Shown: positions 1 through 11,572, counted from the first letter of the stretch. The stretch is 64,000 bases of DNA from Aquanectria penicillioides (GCA_003415625.1 PYIU01000006.1:2232001-2296000), one strand, 5' to 3'. Numbers and translations: made by a program. Notes: a model not told the origin generated them from the letters alone.

Positions 1-975
1 AAATGAGATAAAGGAGAAATGAGGGCTAGAGGCCTCTGCCGACGAAGTGAAATTGGCCAGGCGGGTAGGCGGTCTGCGGATTGAATCTGCTGCGTATGCG
101 ACGACCACGGCACGTATGGCGTAGTCTGGGTCGTCCCGTGATTTTGTCCAGCCAGATACATGAAAAGGGTAGAAATGGGCTAGAGGGTGGGGGTAGATGG
201 GACGAAGTGTCCAGCGACGATTGGTATCAGTATCAGCCGCTGCTGCTATGCCACCGGGGGTACGGTGAACCTGAGGTTGCTGGGGTGCGCAAGGATGTTG
301 GTACCGGTACTCGGACACGGAGACAACCGCCAAGGGCCCGGAAGCGGCAAGATGCCCTTTCTGGATGGAAATACGGCTATCCGAGAGCAATGTGATGGAG
401 TTTCCCCATGCGTGAGGTTGGCCGAGGGTTACACAAGACGCAAGTCGGCAGGCAAAGGCGACGAGGCCATTGGCAAGGTAGAATGAGCTTGGACACGGGC
501 GCAGCGGCTGCTCCGCCAACACCATCACTCGAATGACCTTTGGAGTGTTAGCACAAGCGTAATGATGAAGTAAAGGTGACGGGGAATTCGGGCACTGTTT
601 TTTTTTTCTTCTTCTTCTTTTTGACGGAGGCTCTGGCCTGCAAGATGCACCCAAGATGCGGTTGACGCCATCCCGCTCGATGATGTATTGAAGGTGGTCG
701 GTTACAGCGCTTCGAGCAGCCCAATAGTCCAACGATGTGCACCTTCTCCACCCCCGAGTGAAAACCCCGACAGGCCACCATTCCAAGTCGAGAAGGATCT
801 GTTCGTCTTGGGCATCGTGCTTCCATTCGTGGGGGTTGGTGTTGGTGAACCTGGCCTGGTGGACCAGGGATGCGGTTCCGGGGCAGGCAGGGTCAATGTC
901 GACGTCGTATGTATGGTCCTGGAACTTTTTGGTGTGCGTGTTGTGTGTTGTGCGTTCTGTGTCGTGTGCGAGTGA
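1..975 (-). CDS. possible partial unidentified protein gene at left edge
   Basis: I do not recognise this gene. Reading the minus strand, an exon from about 960 down to 651 has an open, protein-like frame that includes NPHEWKHDAQDEQ, LEWWPVGVF and LQYIIERDGVNRILG. A donor at 650 (GTGCAT) and an acceptor at 538 (CCAAAG) define a 113-nt intron holding an A-rich/AAG tract. In the phase set by this splice, the next exon starts HSSDGVGGAAAAP and reaches a stop near 377. A second frame of the same strand stays open to position 1, so a one-base error or another intron is possible. No start codon is clear. The WW-rich block followed by a glycine-rich turn could fit an alpha/beta-hydrolase, but that is a guess. 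Confidence 0.35.
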
Positions 976-2082
976 TTGAACGAAAGAGGTCAGGGTGAGG
1001 TCAGACGACTTCGTCGAGGCCACGGTCAACCAACACCATCCACACACAACAACCCCCGTGCAAATGGGAATTGGGAGATGTCATGTTGCACAAGCGGGCT
1101 GGAAGGGAAGGACATCCACATAGAGCAAAGAGAAGAGAGAGAACTGAGGCCCGTAACGACCTGGGTACTCGGTGCAGCTTCGTCGAGGAGCATTGGATTT
1201 GAGGCGGAGGAAAGAGAGAACGGGGGTTTCTATACCAGGAAAGAACAACCGCAGCGGGCGATGACGTGCATGGTAGTTCGCGGTCGACACAGTGCAAAGA
1301 ACCAAGGTTGCTGCTCGGGGGGGAATCTTCCCAAGCCCGAAAGCTATTCGGCCCCCTTTGCGAGGTGCAGTTTAGAGTTGGCGATGGCGGATGCATGATG
1401 CTACTGTAGGTACACCACCAACAACCCTCGGGCGAAGCGGCTCCCGGCCCGGGTTGGGCCAGGATTGCAGCTAATGACAAGCAATTTGGATGCTCTCGGA
1501 GGACCCAAAGAAAGCCCGGGGGGTACATGAAGCTTCAGAACTCCTATGTCCATCTTATAACACTACAGACTGACGTTGATTTAAACTGTTGTACCGCTGG
1601 TGGCATTCGGTATCTGCCAATCCCTTCTCGACGAGGCGATGACGACAAGAAATTCTTCAGTGGGCTTAGCTATGTTGCAGTGGGTGCCCGCAGTGGATAC
1701 CAGTGGCGAATGGGTAAGTCCAGTCGCTGGAGCCCGCCCCTAGCGCCTCGGTTTTTGGAGAATTTGGGGGATCGCTTGGCGGGGCGGGCGACTCGCTCTG
1801 CTCGCTTTTTGGCCCGCCGCTGAACTCCCCGAGAGACGCGTCTTCGCTCCGTGAGACGCGTCCCGGGATGTCCCACCCAGTTGCTTCCGCGCCGATGTTG
1901 ACCTCCGTTTGTTCGGCCCCGTCTATTCATTCATTCATTTACTCGTTCATCCACTCAGTCCCTCACCAGGGTGACTCCCTAGATCCTTGATTTTGGTCCC
2001 CGTGCTTCCTAATTTTCCCCAAGTCGGCTCCCTTAGACCTATTGTTTGGCCTCCTCCCTCCAAACGCGTGGGAGCGAGCGCC
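976..2082. other. intergenic, no gene seen
   Basis: No convincing coding sequence. The longest frames have poor composition and no family resemblance. The last few hundred bases are pyrimidine-rich with a short ATTC repeat near 1925-1940, and probably hold the promoter and leader of the CENP-I gene. Confidence 0.5.
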
Positions 2083-4596
2083 ATGGCACCGGCTCATGAT
2101 GAGATTCGCCAACTCGTTCGCGACATCGTCGGCGGTAAGTTCGCTTTGACTTCATCTGGTTGAAACTAGGCCTCGCTCAACTCGACGCAGCCTCCAAGCT
2201 CCCCGCCAAGAATCGCACATCGAATATCAAACCCACTGTCGCCAACCTCACATCCCTCACTTATGAATGGGGTCTCCTTCCTGACACCCTTGACGAGCTG
2301 ATCAGCCTCATCACTAAGCCAAGTCACCTTGACCAGGCCAGCCTCTCAGCAATAGTGAGGAACCTCTACCCTGCTACACCAGTATCTCGCGATTCTGTCC
2401 TTGGTGTCGTATCCTGTTTAGGGCATGGCAAGATCAAACCATCCTTATCTCTTCAGGCAGCACTGCTGAAGTGGCTCATTATGGTCTATCACACCCTGGA
2501 ATCGCCTCAGATTCTTTCACAAGCCTACCCGGTCATGTTTAACCTACTTGATACCGCAGCTACCCGGTAAGGCAACAAAGCCGCCTACGTCCATAATGCA
2601 TGAATCTGACCACCCCCTAGTCCCCATCTCACACATCTACTAGCACTTATTACACGCCGAAAACATGTCCGGCCCTTTAGAATACAAATGCTGTGGGTTT
2701 CCGTCCTCCGCGTTATAGCTCTCCTCCGTCCCTTATTCTTCTTCTTTTTCTCTTTGTCCTTGTCTTGGATAGTTTCGCTGACCTCTTTGATTAGACTCAC
2801 GCTTTCCAGGCAAACGGGAAACGACCCGGGGTTAATCGGCCTTCTTAGAGTCTTCAAGGATTACTATCCTGAAGTTATCGTCGGGGAAGCTGTTCGAGGC
2901 AAGGCGTCTGCATTCAAACATCCAGATCTACAATGGCGACAGAGACTGGATTCTATTCAAGAAGCGCATCTTCAACAAACCCACGAGGGTCTCTCCCGGC
3001 CGCAAGGTGGTTTCAGAGTTCGTCGCCCCATTGGCAGAGGGCAGCGTAACAAGCTCATCCCTCTGGTCCATACATCCCATGTCAATGAGGTCAGTTGAAC
3101 ACCGTACATGATATTTGATTCCATCCCTTTAACTCACTATTGCAGAACTCGGTGACCCTTGAGGAGGTCGAAAACAGTTCAGGCTTCGTTCGGAATTTAG
3201 AGAATATTGAGCTCCCTAACCAGCTCGTTGCTGTGCTAGCTGACCCCCTCCTGCAAAAGCTTCTCTTGCTCCGGCCTAGTGATGAGTCGGACGAGCGTAT
3301 AGCAAACTGGCTTAACTCTGCCCTCCAAGATGTCATCGATGGAGAATCGGATGAAGGGATGTTATTTGATGTCCTGGATATCCTTCGAGACTACGTATTA
3401 TCGACCAAGGTAGGTGTGGATAGCTTTTCTACCCTTTTCTACCCTTTTCTACCCGCTAACCATCTTCAGAAACTTCCGCCGCTGCTGTTGAACTTTTTTG
3501 CTCGTTTTCTTCCATTATGGAATGGGTCTGGCCGGCGAGATGTTCTTTTGAGATTCTCTCATACGTTCCTATGCATGACTTTGCTGGTAAGTCTGGTTCC
3601 TTCTCGCTCTAGATAACTTGCTGACCCCTTGAAGAAATCTATCAGCATATATTCCAGCCCCTGGAGAGTGCAACCGTTGATAATACCCCAGAGTCACAAT
3701 TGGCTCTTCTCACCTTGTATAAAAACCTCCTCCACTACTGGACTGCAACCCTCCAATCCTACGAATCAATTCCCAGAAACGCCACTGCCATCACCTCTGC
3801 CCTGATTAACCATGTCAACTCTCTCGCCCTCACCCTTGCACAAACCTCCCCGACCATCCCCACCCATTCCGCGATCCTCGAATTTTACGAAGAAAACGTC
3901 CGGCTTGTGTCATATGACAATCTCAAGCATTATATTCGTATCGAGCTCCCACCTTCAACGCTTGTCTATATCTTACTCTTCAGCAATTCCCTCAGTATTG
4001 TCTCGCGCATGTGTAACATGCTAGCCTGCTATAGGAAGGGCTTCGATATTGCCATGCAAACCAAGGCACAGCAAAGCGGAGACGATCGTATCAACATCTC
4101 AACATACAACAGGGCATACGTCGACCTATATAACGGATTCCTCATGGACATTTGCAATTGCTTCTGGCGTGGTCGAGCCTTCACCAACAGCGACACCAAT
4201 GCTCTCGGATGCATGGTCCCACGAAGGCTGATCCCAGCTCTCACCTCGTATGTCACATCAGTTGACAAGACGTTCACACTCGAGTCACTTTTCGGTCTTT
4301 CATACTCCCCCGTATTATGCCTGATGAGCATCCGAGTAGTGCGCGAGCTTGAAGACGTGGCAATGGACAAGGACCGGTCGATTAGAACTAGACATGCCGG
4401 CCCAGTGACCCAAAATAGCCTCACTCGGTTATCCACCTCTGGTGGTATTAACCTCACCTGGAAAGATTACCGTGTGGACGTCCTGGCGACGCTCAACGCT
4501 AACGAACTCCCCGGAATCACAGAGCTTCTCAAAAATACAATGAAGGTGGTGAGAACTCTCATGGAAAGCAAGGCTTCACAGACCCCAAGTCGATGA
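2083..4596 (+). CDS. mis6: CENP-I / Mis6 / Ctf3 inner-kinetochore protein
   Basis: Seven exons join in phase: 2083-2134, 2191-2566, 2621-2692, 2810-3089, 3146-3409, 3470-3586 and 3646-4596, giving 703 residues, the usual size for the family. All introns are GT..AG and 54-117 nt long. The start is the first ATG (MAPAHDEIRQLV). The product is almost wholly alpha-helical, with Mis6-type blocks such as LTSLTYEWGLLPDTLDELI near residue 40 and IGLLRVFKDYYPE in the middle. Mis6/CENP-I belongs to the constitutive centromere-associated network and helps load or hold CENP-A chromatin and outer kinetochore proteins. The last acceptor is at 3645; the earlier AG at 3633 would break the frame. Intron 5 carries three copies of a TTTTCTACCC decamer. 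Confidence 0.88.
3424..3455 (+). repeat. decamer repeat in CENP-I intron 5
   Basis: Three consecutive copies of CTTTTCTACC lie between the donor at 3410 and the CTAAC branch-like site just before the acceptor at 3469. The tract adds to the pyrimidine-rich part of the intron. Confidence 0.8.
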
Positions 4597-5035
4597 GGTG
4601 GATGTTTCTGGATCGGACGTGATGAAATGTTGCGCTGTATAGTAGAAACGATTTATTCATGACCTGTCTAGTTGAAATGGACATGAGTCTCTGTCCCTTT
4701 GGTTGAAATACAGGGTATCAAGTGTAGATGAACAAGAGAGAAAGAAATAAAAGAAATACAACCTTCAAATGAGCCAGCCCGCGATATCCTTCTTGATCCT
4801 GCTACTTGAGTGTTGAAGCCAATCCAACGCCGCAGAACCCAGGGTTGAGTACTGTTTTCCGCCAAGAGAAACGCCAAATAATGCAGTTGAGTGCCGCCCC
4901 GTACGTTTTGGAACCCCTGTCATGATGGAGAATGAAGGCACATGCAGAGCACGCGTTTCCTCCGCTATGAGAGCCTTGTTAAAGAAGCCCTCACCGAAGT
5001 CCACCTGCAATCCCGCTTCATCTTTCGCATCCTCT
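4597..5035. other. convergent 3' region, no gene seen
   Basis: This lies between the stops of CENP-I (+) and the CAF16-like gene (-). It is AT-richer than the neighbours and probably holds both 3' UTRs. I see no coding exon. Confidence 0.6.
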
Positions 5036-5899
5036 CTAGACCTCGCGCTGCTTAGACTCATCACCGTAACCGCCGACCTGGATGCCACCGAAACCATAGG
5101 TCTTTCCCTCGGGCGCCCTGTTCATCTGGCTTCGAGGACCTCTGGACTTGAGATCGTCCTTGAGCCAACCAAGGACGAGCTCGCCGAGCCGGCTGTTTCC
5201 AGAAGCACCGACGGTGCCATCAATGGTTGCCAACATCTTCTCGGCCTCGTCCCATTCCTTGACAGTGCCCAAATGCATGTGGACGAGGTGAGTGGGCCAC
5301 CCAGCGAGGTTGTCCAAGATGTGGGTCGCATAGACAATGGTGCACTCGCGAATCTCCGTCTCGTTCTTCAACCAACACAGAAACTCGGCACGGCTCAGGA
5401 CGTCGAGGTCCACAGTGATCTCATCAAGCAAGAGCACGGTCCAGGGTCGAAGAAGACCCATGGCAAGCTGGACGCGGCGGCGCTCGCCGTCTGAGACAGC
5501 GTGCATGCGCCAAGTGATGTCGATGTCCAACATGGAGACGAGCTCATCGCGACGGTCTGGATAAGCATCGCCACCAACGGAGCGGAGGAGTTCAGTCACA
5601 GCGATGTCGGTACGGACGATAGGGTTCAGAACCCATTCAAGACCGAGGTAAGTGACACCCTCGAGACTCTCCTTGAAAGGATCGACGCCGCAGATAGAGA
5701 TGGTGTTGGAGGGAGAGAGACGCTTGCCTGCGAGGAGACGGAGTAGGGTGGTCTTGCCTGCTCCGTTTGCGCCGATGAGAAGTGTTCGGGACCGAGGAGG
5801 AAGATACAATGAAATGTTTCTGATTCCAGTGGAGTAGTCTGGGAACGTGTACGATAGGTCGTTGACCCGGACGCTTGGAGGTTTAGACGGGGGAGCCAT
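5036..5899 (-). CDS. caf16: CAF16-type soluble ABC ATPase
   Basis: A single-exon gene of 287 residues. The start is the ATG at 5899 (MAPPSKPPSVRV). It is one ABC nucleotide-binding domain without membrane segments: Walker A GANGAGKTT at about residues 43-51, signature VSDGERRR at about 135-142, Walker B VLLLDE at about 155-160 and the H-loop histidine in YATH. This is the arrangement of yeast Caf16, an ABC ATPase associated with the CCR4-NOT and Mediator complexes. The C-terminal tail (GFGGIQVGGYGDE) is also typical of fungal members. It is divergently arranged with the polymerase delta subunit gene, sharing about 665 bp of upstream DNA. Confidence 0.88.
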   Translation of the reverse strand: MAPPSKPPSVRVNDLSYTFPDYSTGIRNISLYLPPRSRTLLIGANGAGKTTLLRLLAGKRLSPSNTISICGVDPFKESLEGVTYLGLEWVLNPIVRTDIAVTELLRSVGGDAYPDRRDELVSMLDIDITWRMHAVSDGERRRVQLAMGLLRPWTVLLLDEITVDLDVLSRAEFLCWLKNETEIRECTIVYATHILDNLAGWPTHLVHMHLGTVKEWDEAEKMLATIDGTVGASGNSRLGELVLGWLKDDLKSRGPRSQMNRAPEGKTYGFGGIQVGGYGDESKQREV

Positions 5900-6564
5900 T
5901 ATGAGCAAAGAGGCGGTGATGACTCGATCAGATGCTTCTTTGCTGAATGATTCTCGGGTTGTGTTCCAGACACCAAAAAAAAAAAAAAAGATAAGGAAAG
6001 AAACTGAAAAAGAGTTAGTCTCGGATCAGGGAGGGAGTTGATATCAAGGGAAGCAACCCACGTGGGCAATCTTGCTTCCTAGGTGTTGATTTGAAAGGGA
6101 TGTGAAGTAATCAAAGAGAACGTTGAAGATTTTCCCTCAATGAAGCGCCGGACAAGGCCATTGAAGCCCATGCGCGGGGCATTCAGATCAACCCCGCCAT
6201 GATACAGGGCCTGGGATGCTCAACCCTAGCACGTCATCCCACTGAAACTCTGCCTGATTCCCCTGTAGCCACTGGGCCACAGCGACGAAGGCTGCTGACA
6301 CCCCACTATCCCACCATCCCACCGCCTGCAGCTCATGGTAAGCTTATGGTTCATGACAACGGCATGCACGACGGCGTCGGTGCATCGGCCTTTGGCCTGC
6401 CGACCGCCAGCCACTCTACGCCAGAATTTCGCGTGGGACGCGGGCCAAGCTTCTTTCACGCGTCCATACCTAGCTAAAAGTTGCAGCTCAACCACTTTCG
6501 CCACACCAATCCCACAGATTCAACCATCACCACGCAATTCCCTGGCTCCGTCGCCGTCGTCACG
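5900..6564. promoter_or_regulatory. shared divergent promoter region
   Basis: This 665-bp stretch separates the starts of the CAF16-like gene (-) and the polymerase delta B-subunit gene (+). It holds an A14 tract near 5974-5988 and no coding exon. No TATA box stands out. That it serves both genes is inferred from orientation. Confidence 0.55.
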
Positions 6565-8309
6565 ATGGTCGCCCTCGAAGATATTGCTGGAAGCCTTCTT
6601 CATAAACCCTCGTCAGTTGTGTCCCATGCATCGCCTGCTCGCAATGCCTCCGCCTAACCAAATGCTAGTGATGCCGCCCACCAGGTGCCGTCTCGAGCCG
6701 CCTCCTCTTACAAACCGCTAAACACCTTCGCCCTCGAGAAGCAGCGGTCATATAAACAGCAATTCGGCGATATGTACTTCTTGCGGCTCACAAAGATCAA
6801 GCCTGCGGTTGATGAGGTCGCTGCTGCCAGTTGGAGCGACACCGTCATCGCCGGCGAGGCGGCGAAGCGTGTTGAACGAGTGCTTGATGTGCGCCAGGGT
6901 GAGCTTTGCTGGGTTACAGGAACCGTATACATGGACATGCCTCTCAAGCCCAGCATTTTGGAGGATGTGTCCAAAGACGTGGGTTTTTTTCTTCCGTTTT
7001 TTTTTTTCTCTTTGACTTCCCGGTCCGAGATTGATTATCAACGGACTTGACTAACCATTGGTCCACAGCGCTGGATATCTGCTCCCATCTCGACCCCAAA
7101 GTACTTCTCCGACGACGACTCCGATCAAATCATGCTCGAAGATGACTCGGGTCGTATCCGCCTGGTCGGAGATATGCTCAAATCCATTCACCTCGTAACC
7201 GGCTGCATCATCGCCGTCATGGGCACCGAAAACGCGAACGGAGAGCTCGAAGTCATTGACATCAAGTTCCCCGACTTGTGCCCCCAACCTGATCGCTGGA
7301 GCCTCTCGAAGCCTGCCACGTCGAACGGCGCCGCAAAGAAGGAACTCAAGGATGAAGACGAAGACATGACCGATGCCCCGGCCAAGTCGAGCAACAACAA
7401 AAAGATTGCTATTGTGTCAGGCTTGTCTTTCTCTGGCGTAGATGCATCGCATGCTCTGGACCTTGACCTCCTTCTCGAATATCTTCTTGGTGAAGCCTTG
7501 AGCCCCAGCTCGCAGGCCCAAATCTCGCGGATCAGTCGCCTCATCATCGCTGGCAATTCCATCTCCACGACTGACCGAAAACCCGACTCGGCCGCAGCCG
7601 CTGTGGAGGAGAAGAGGGCCAACAAGAAATATGGCTACGACGCTAGCTCCTACAACCCCCTCCCATCGCAGCTTTTCGACAACTTCCTCAGCGAGCTTCT
7701 GCCCTCCATCCCCGTAACCCTTCTTCCCGGCGCCCAAGACCCTGCCAATGCCAGCTATCCTCAACAGCCGATTCACCCAGCCATGTTCCCCCTTTCAAGG
7801 GCATACACCAAGGATCCTGCCGATCCACCAAGCAAGCCAGGCTGGTTCGATGCCGTCACAAATCCTTGGGAGGGTGAAATAGAGGGATGGAGAGTCTTAG
7901 GAACCGGTGGCCAGAACGTTGACGACGTTTTCAAGTACGTTGGCAGTGATGATCGTCTTGGCATGATGGAGGCCATGTGCCGCTGGCGGTGCTGTGCCCC
8001 AACTGCGCCAGACACTCTATGTAAGTGTTTTCTTTCTTCCCTCCATTATTGAAAACAGCATGAACAAAAGCTTATTGGCACTCTCCAGGGAGCTACCCTT
8101 TCCAGGACGATGACCCATTTGTCATGAAAACCAGCCCTCACCTTTACTTTGTCGGTTGTCAACCCCATTTCTCAACAAAGGTGATCCACGGGCCTGATGG
8201 TCAGTCAGTTAGACTCATCACCGTACCATCATTTTCGGAGAGCAAGGAGATAGTAATTGTCGACATGGAGACTCTTGAGGTGGAAAAGGTCAAAATAACA
8301 ACAGTCTAG
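6565..8309 (+). CDS. pol31: DNA polymerase delta small (B) subunit
   Basis: Four exons join in phase: 6565-6611, 6669-6978, 7069-8020 and 8089-8309, giving 509 residues. The first intron is only 57 nt, a multiple of three, and hides an in-frame TAA at 6655; its CTAAC branch site and TAG acceptor support removal. The product has the Pol31/Cdc1 layout: an N-terminal helical/OB region (EKQRSYKQQFGDMYFLRL, ELCWVTGTVYMDM) and an inactive calcineurin-like phosphoesterase fold (IAIVSGLSFSG, LIIAGNS, VTLLPGAQDPAN, HPAMFPLSR, WRVLGTGGQNVDD), ending in HLYFVGCQPHF. It bridges the catalytic subunit and the C subunit of the replicative polymerase delta in the nucleus. Confidence 0.92.
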
Positions 8310-8616
8310 AGACAAAATGAGTGCTAGGAGACACGAGAAACCAATGGATAGAATACCCCAATTGCATGATTACATAAGTAATTGAATGAGCTATGAAGAA
8401 AATAGCAGCTCCGTGGATCTGATGTCCTCGATTTGCTCCCTCGTAGACCCTCGGCATTGATGCCAATGTCCTATATGTCCTAGACTTTGACCATGAGTCC
8501 TTCCGCGCACAGAACGGCCCCAATATCCCACATTCCCAAGACTATACTACCCTAAGAGTTATGTATAACCCACGTTCCCAATTGCTTAGCATGCTCCACT
8601 GTGTGGTTCTTGGATT
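8310..8616. other. convergent 3' region
   Basis: About 307 bp between two convergent stops. Probably 3' UTRs and transcription ends; nothing else seen. Confidence 0.6.
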
Positions 8617-10452
8617 CTATGCCAACATGAGCTCCTCGAAATCATCATACCCGCCCTCTTGGGGTTCCCAATCTAGCATACCCCCATGTTCTTCGTCATA
8701 CTCGTTCTGGAATCTCGTTTTGATGTCGTCCAGGATATGCCTATCGCAGGCATTGCGGACGTGTGTGTGCAGGTCTCTCAGCGCCTGGCGAGCTCTGTCC
8801 ATTTTGAGATCCCGCTGGCGTTTTATGAGCATGTCTCCGCGCCAAAGGTCCGCTCGCCATAAGCCGGCCGATGCGCATGTACTTTGGCGCGCGGCAAAGC
8901 GAGCAAAGCGGAGGCTTCTCATGTCCAGCTTCAGGCGGCAGATGCGAGGATCCTGGCCACCGTTGAGGTACGTTGTGAGGAGCTCGACACCGATGAACTG
9001 GCAGGAGAGAGACTTCATGGCCTCCAGAACCGGAGACTGGACCTCAAAGAAGTTTACAAATGTGAAGTTGTTGTCTGATGGCTGGAATTTCGGGGACATG
9101 CGGACCGTAAGGGTGTGGATGTGTGACTTAACGCCTCCGGCGCAGGCCTTTGCCAGGCGACCTTCCTGGGCCGTGAAGACCTTGATTGCCTCAGCCATAG
9201 CATCTCGAGTCTCTTCAGAGTAGCGGTTTCTTTCAGCTTCGATAATGAGGTGCCGAAGGAAGCATCCATACTTTTCAATCTCAATCTTCTCGCTCTTCTG
9301 GCGACGAGACAGTCGGTTGGGGCTTCGAGCATTGGATTCAGACTCCTCGCCTTCCGCGTCGTAGTTTCCATCATCCGGCTCGAAATCGTCATCTTTCGGG
9401 TCGTGCCGTTCTTCCTCGCCATCAGATCCAGCATCTTCGAGATTGGCCGCCTCCTCGTCCCTGGCGTCATTCTGCGGTAGCTCATCGACATTGATCACTT
9501 TGTTGGTCGGGTCTCGGAGACGATATAGGAAGGTATTCGCGCCGTATAGAATACTCGCCGCCTCTTCATGTATCGTGCGGCTGACGGCTAAAAGCGCAGT
9601 TTCAATTCCCGGCCGTTTCCGCGCATATACGCGCTTCCATCTCGCACGAACCGGAATGGGGGCTTCAGCAACCAAGACAAGGCGATAGATTTCTTGTCGG
9701 ATTTCCAAAGGAAGCTTCATCAAACTCTGCGGAGACGATTTATTGATTTCTCCCGTGCCCCGATGCGTCTGGCTGCGTTTTCTCTTTTCAACAGACCGTT
9801 TACGAGGCTTTTGTAGTTTCTTTCCGTCGATTTCCTCATCCTCGGGGTCTTCTTCAGGAACAAGATTTGGCTCCCGTGTGTCATCTAATGGATCTGGTAT
9901 CCATGGAGGAAGAGCAACCGCATTTTCCTCATCAGGCGAGGGCTCTCTTTCCGGAGCCGGGCCCCATCTGTATCGAGCGCGGTCCAGACCGTGAAAGCTT
10001 GTGAAGTCTGCGGCAGTTGGGGGCGCAACGATGTTGGAGTCGTAATCGAATAGAGGATCTCTTCTAGACCTTCTCTTCTCCTTTTGCTTCCCTGGAGCTT
10101 TGTATTTTTTCTTGCTCTTCCTCTCAGCTCTCTTGCGGCGCTTTGCGTTCCGGTCATCCTCCTCTGCCTGATGGGGTCTCTTTCGATAAGATTGAACCTC
10201 GACTTGTGCCAAGCCACCGTCACCTTCATCATCGCCCTGCAAATCAATCGAGCTCTGTCTCTCCATATGAGTGCTGTTCGGGAGATCGGCTTGCGCCAGG
10301 CGCAATATGTTGGCTATGTCTTGAAGATGATCACTTGGTGAGATCGCAGTCCCTGCATGAATCCGTTGGTCTGGCTGATTTTGAGGGCTATCATTGATAT
10401 CGATTTTAATGGAAGATGTATCCCCCATTGGCTCTTGTTGATGGTTATCCAT
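8617..10452 (-). CDS. uncharacterised fungal protein, F-box/2EXR-like core
   Basis: An uninterrupted 611-residue frame opening with ATG at 10452 (MDNHQQEPMGDTS). The first 250 residues are low in complexity, with basic clusters (KRRKRAERKSKKKYK, QKEKRRSRR) that look like nuclear localisation signals. The centre, from about residue 245, reads LMKLPLEIRQEIYRLVL and later AVSRTIHEEAASILYGANTF, the pattern of the many ascomycete 2EXR/F-box-like proteins. An acidic linker follows and the C-terminus is helical. I cannot assign a function. A ubiquitin-ligase adaptor role is only a possibility drawn from the family pattern. Confidence 0.75.
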   Translation of the reverse strand: MDNHQQEPMGDTSSIKIDINDSPQNQPDQRIHAGTAISPSDHLQDIANILRLAQADLPNSTHMERQSSIDLQGDDEGDGGLAQVEVQSYRKRPHQAEEDDRNAKRRKRAERKSKKKYKAPGKQKEKRRSRRDPLFDYDSNIVAPPTAADFTSFHGLDRARYRWGPAPEREPSPDEENAVALPPWIPDPLDDTREPNLVPEEDPEDEEIDGKKLQKPRKRSVEKRKRSQTHRGTGEINKSSPQSLMKLPLEIRQEIYRLVLVAEAPIPVRARWKRVYARKRPGIETALLAVSRTIHEEAASILYGANTFLYRLRDPTNKVINVDELPQNDARDEEAANLEDAGSDGEEERHDPKDDDFEPDDGNYDAEGEESESNARSPNRLSRRQKSEKIEIEKYGCFLRHLIIEAERNRYSEETRDAMAEAIKVFTAQEGRLAKACAGGVKSHIHTLTVRMSPKFQPSDNNFTFVNFFEVQSPVLEAMKSLSCQFIGVELLTTYLNGGQDPRICRLKLDMRSLRFARFAARQSTCASAGLWRADLWRGDMLIKRQRDLKMDRARQALRDLHTHVRNACDRHILDDIKTRFQNEYDEEHGGMLDWEPQEGGYDDFEELMLA

Positions 10453-11102
10453 CGTATTTCGAATCCTAGAGGCTTTTCGTGGACAAAAAGTGAATTAGAT
10501 GTCAACTGAGAGGTTGGAGACGAGGAAAGGAGAGTAAACACTTTTTATAACTTAGGTGTTGGAGTTGCCCTAGAGCTTTAGGGAGGGCAGATCCTGAAGT
10601 CCCTAACACCCTAAAACCGAGTGTGCATCTATTCTCATCCAATTCAATTAAATTCTAGACACAATTGATAGAAAGTTCTGAGATTGGCAAGAAATACAGA
10701 AGGAGACGAGAGAAGCCAAGGATGCATGTCTCATCTTCAAAGTTTGAGCCACGAATAACTCAGAAGATTCTACAACATATCAAGGGGAATGGTACCGATT
10801 TCTACATTGGGGGGTCTATTGGGATATTGTGTTGCGGCTAGTATTTATACCCGGATTTATCATGCCTTTGCTGGAAACCGTTGAAGCTGAAGTTTAGCCC
10901 TGGTTGCCTAGAGTGTCCCTCATAGGATTTCGTGTTGAGACATAGCTGTGACTGAAGTGCATTGCGAAGGAATCTCGAGTAATGTATTTAAATTACCATG
11001 GTTCTGGTTACGGCCACATCTTTTGTGATACTAGTCTCGCAAAGTGCGCACCGATTCTTACGCCTAAACGCCAAGCAGACGTGACCTTTCACGAAAGTCT
11101 TC
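10453..11102. other. intergenic, AT-richer, no gene seen
   Basis: About 650 bp between the start of the 611-residue protein gene and the stop of CENP-S, both on the minus strand. No coding frame is supported. It should hold the promoter of the former and the 3' UTR of the latter. Confidence 0.5.
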
Positions 11103-11572
11103 TCATCGTCGACCCTTACCTGCAGTCGTCCCTCTGGTCTTGGCAGCCTCCTTATCGGCTTTTCTCTGGTCGATAAACTCCTTCATTATTTGGTGCAAGT
11201 CCGGGTTCTTGCGCGCCAGCAGAAGAACGTCATCTGTTGTCACTGTGCTGCGGCCAGCGTGGTTGCTGAAGCTCTCTAGATCGGTTGCCACGTTTTCTAG
11301 ATTGCGACGAGCTGATCAGCCCTAGCATCTCATGCTGCGGAAAAAAGACGGCGAGACTCACCGATCTGCGTCCATACGAGTTCTGTCAGTGCGCCGATGA
11401 ACTGAGGCGTCGCGTTGCGGTTGCGCATGAGCGATTCCTCATCTACGATCTGGCCGATGGCGTACCAGAGGGCGGATTTAAGACGCTGTGGAGAGGGGAT
11501 CAGGGCAATGTTTCGGCGGTTCGAGGGGGGTTCAGCTACCTCTCGGTCTTCTTCGCCGGATCCGTCAGCCAT
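11103..11572 (-). CDS. mhf1: CENP-S / MHF1 histone-fold protein
   Basis: Two exons, 11572-11362 and 11296-11103, flank a 65-nt intron (GTGAGT..TAG) in phase, giving 134 residues. The single histone fold runs from about residue 25 to 100: LKSALWYAIGQIVDEESL, then FIGALTELVWTQIENVATDLESF, then GRSTVTTDDVLLLARKNPDL. This is the CENP-S/MHF1 pattern. MHF1 pairs with CENP-X/MHF2 in a DNA-binding tetramer that works with the FANCM/Mph1 helicase and at the kinetochore. The basic end (AAKTRGTTAGKGRR) fits DNA contact. A GTAAGG near the end of the frame could be a donor for an alternative C-terminus. CENP-I lies 6.5 kb away. Confidence 0.88.
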
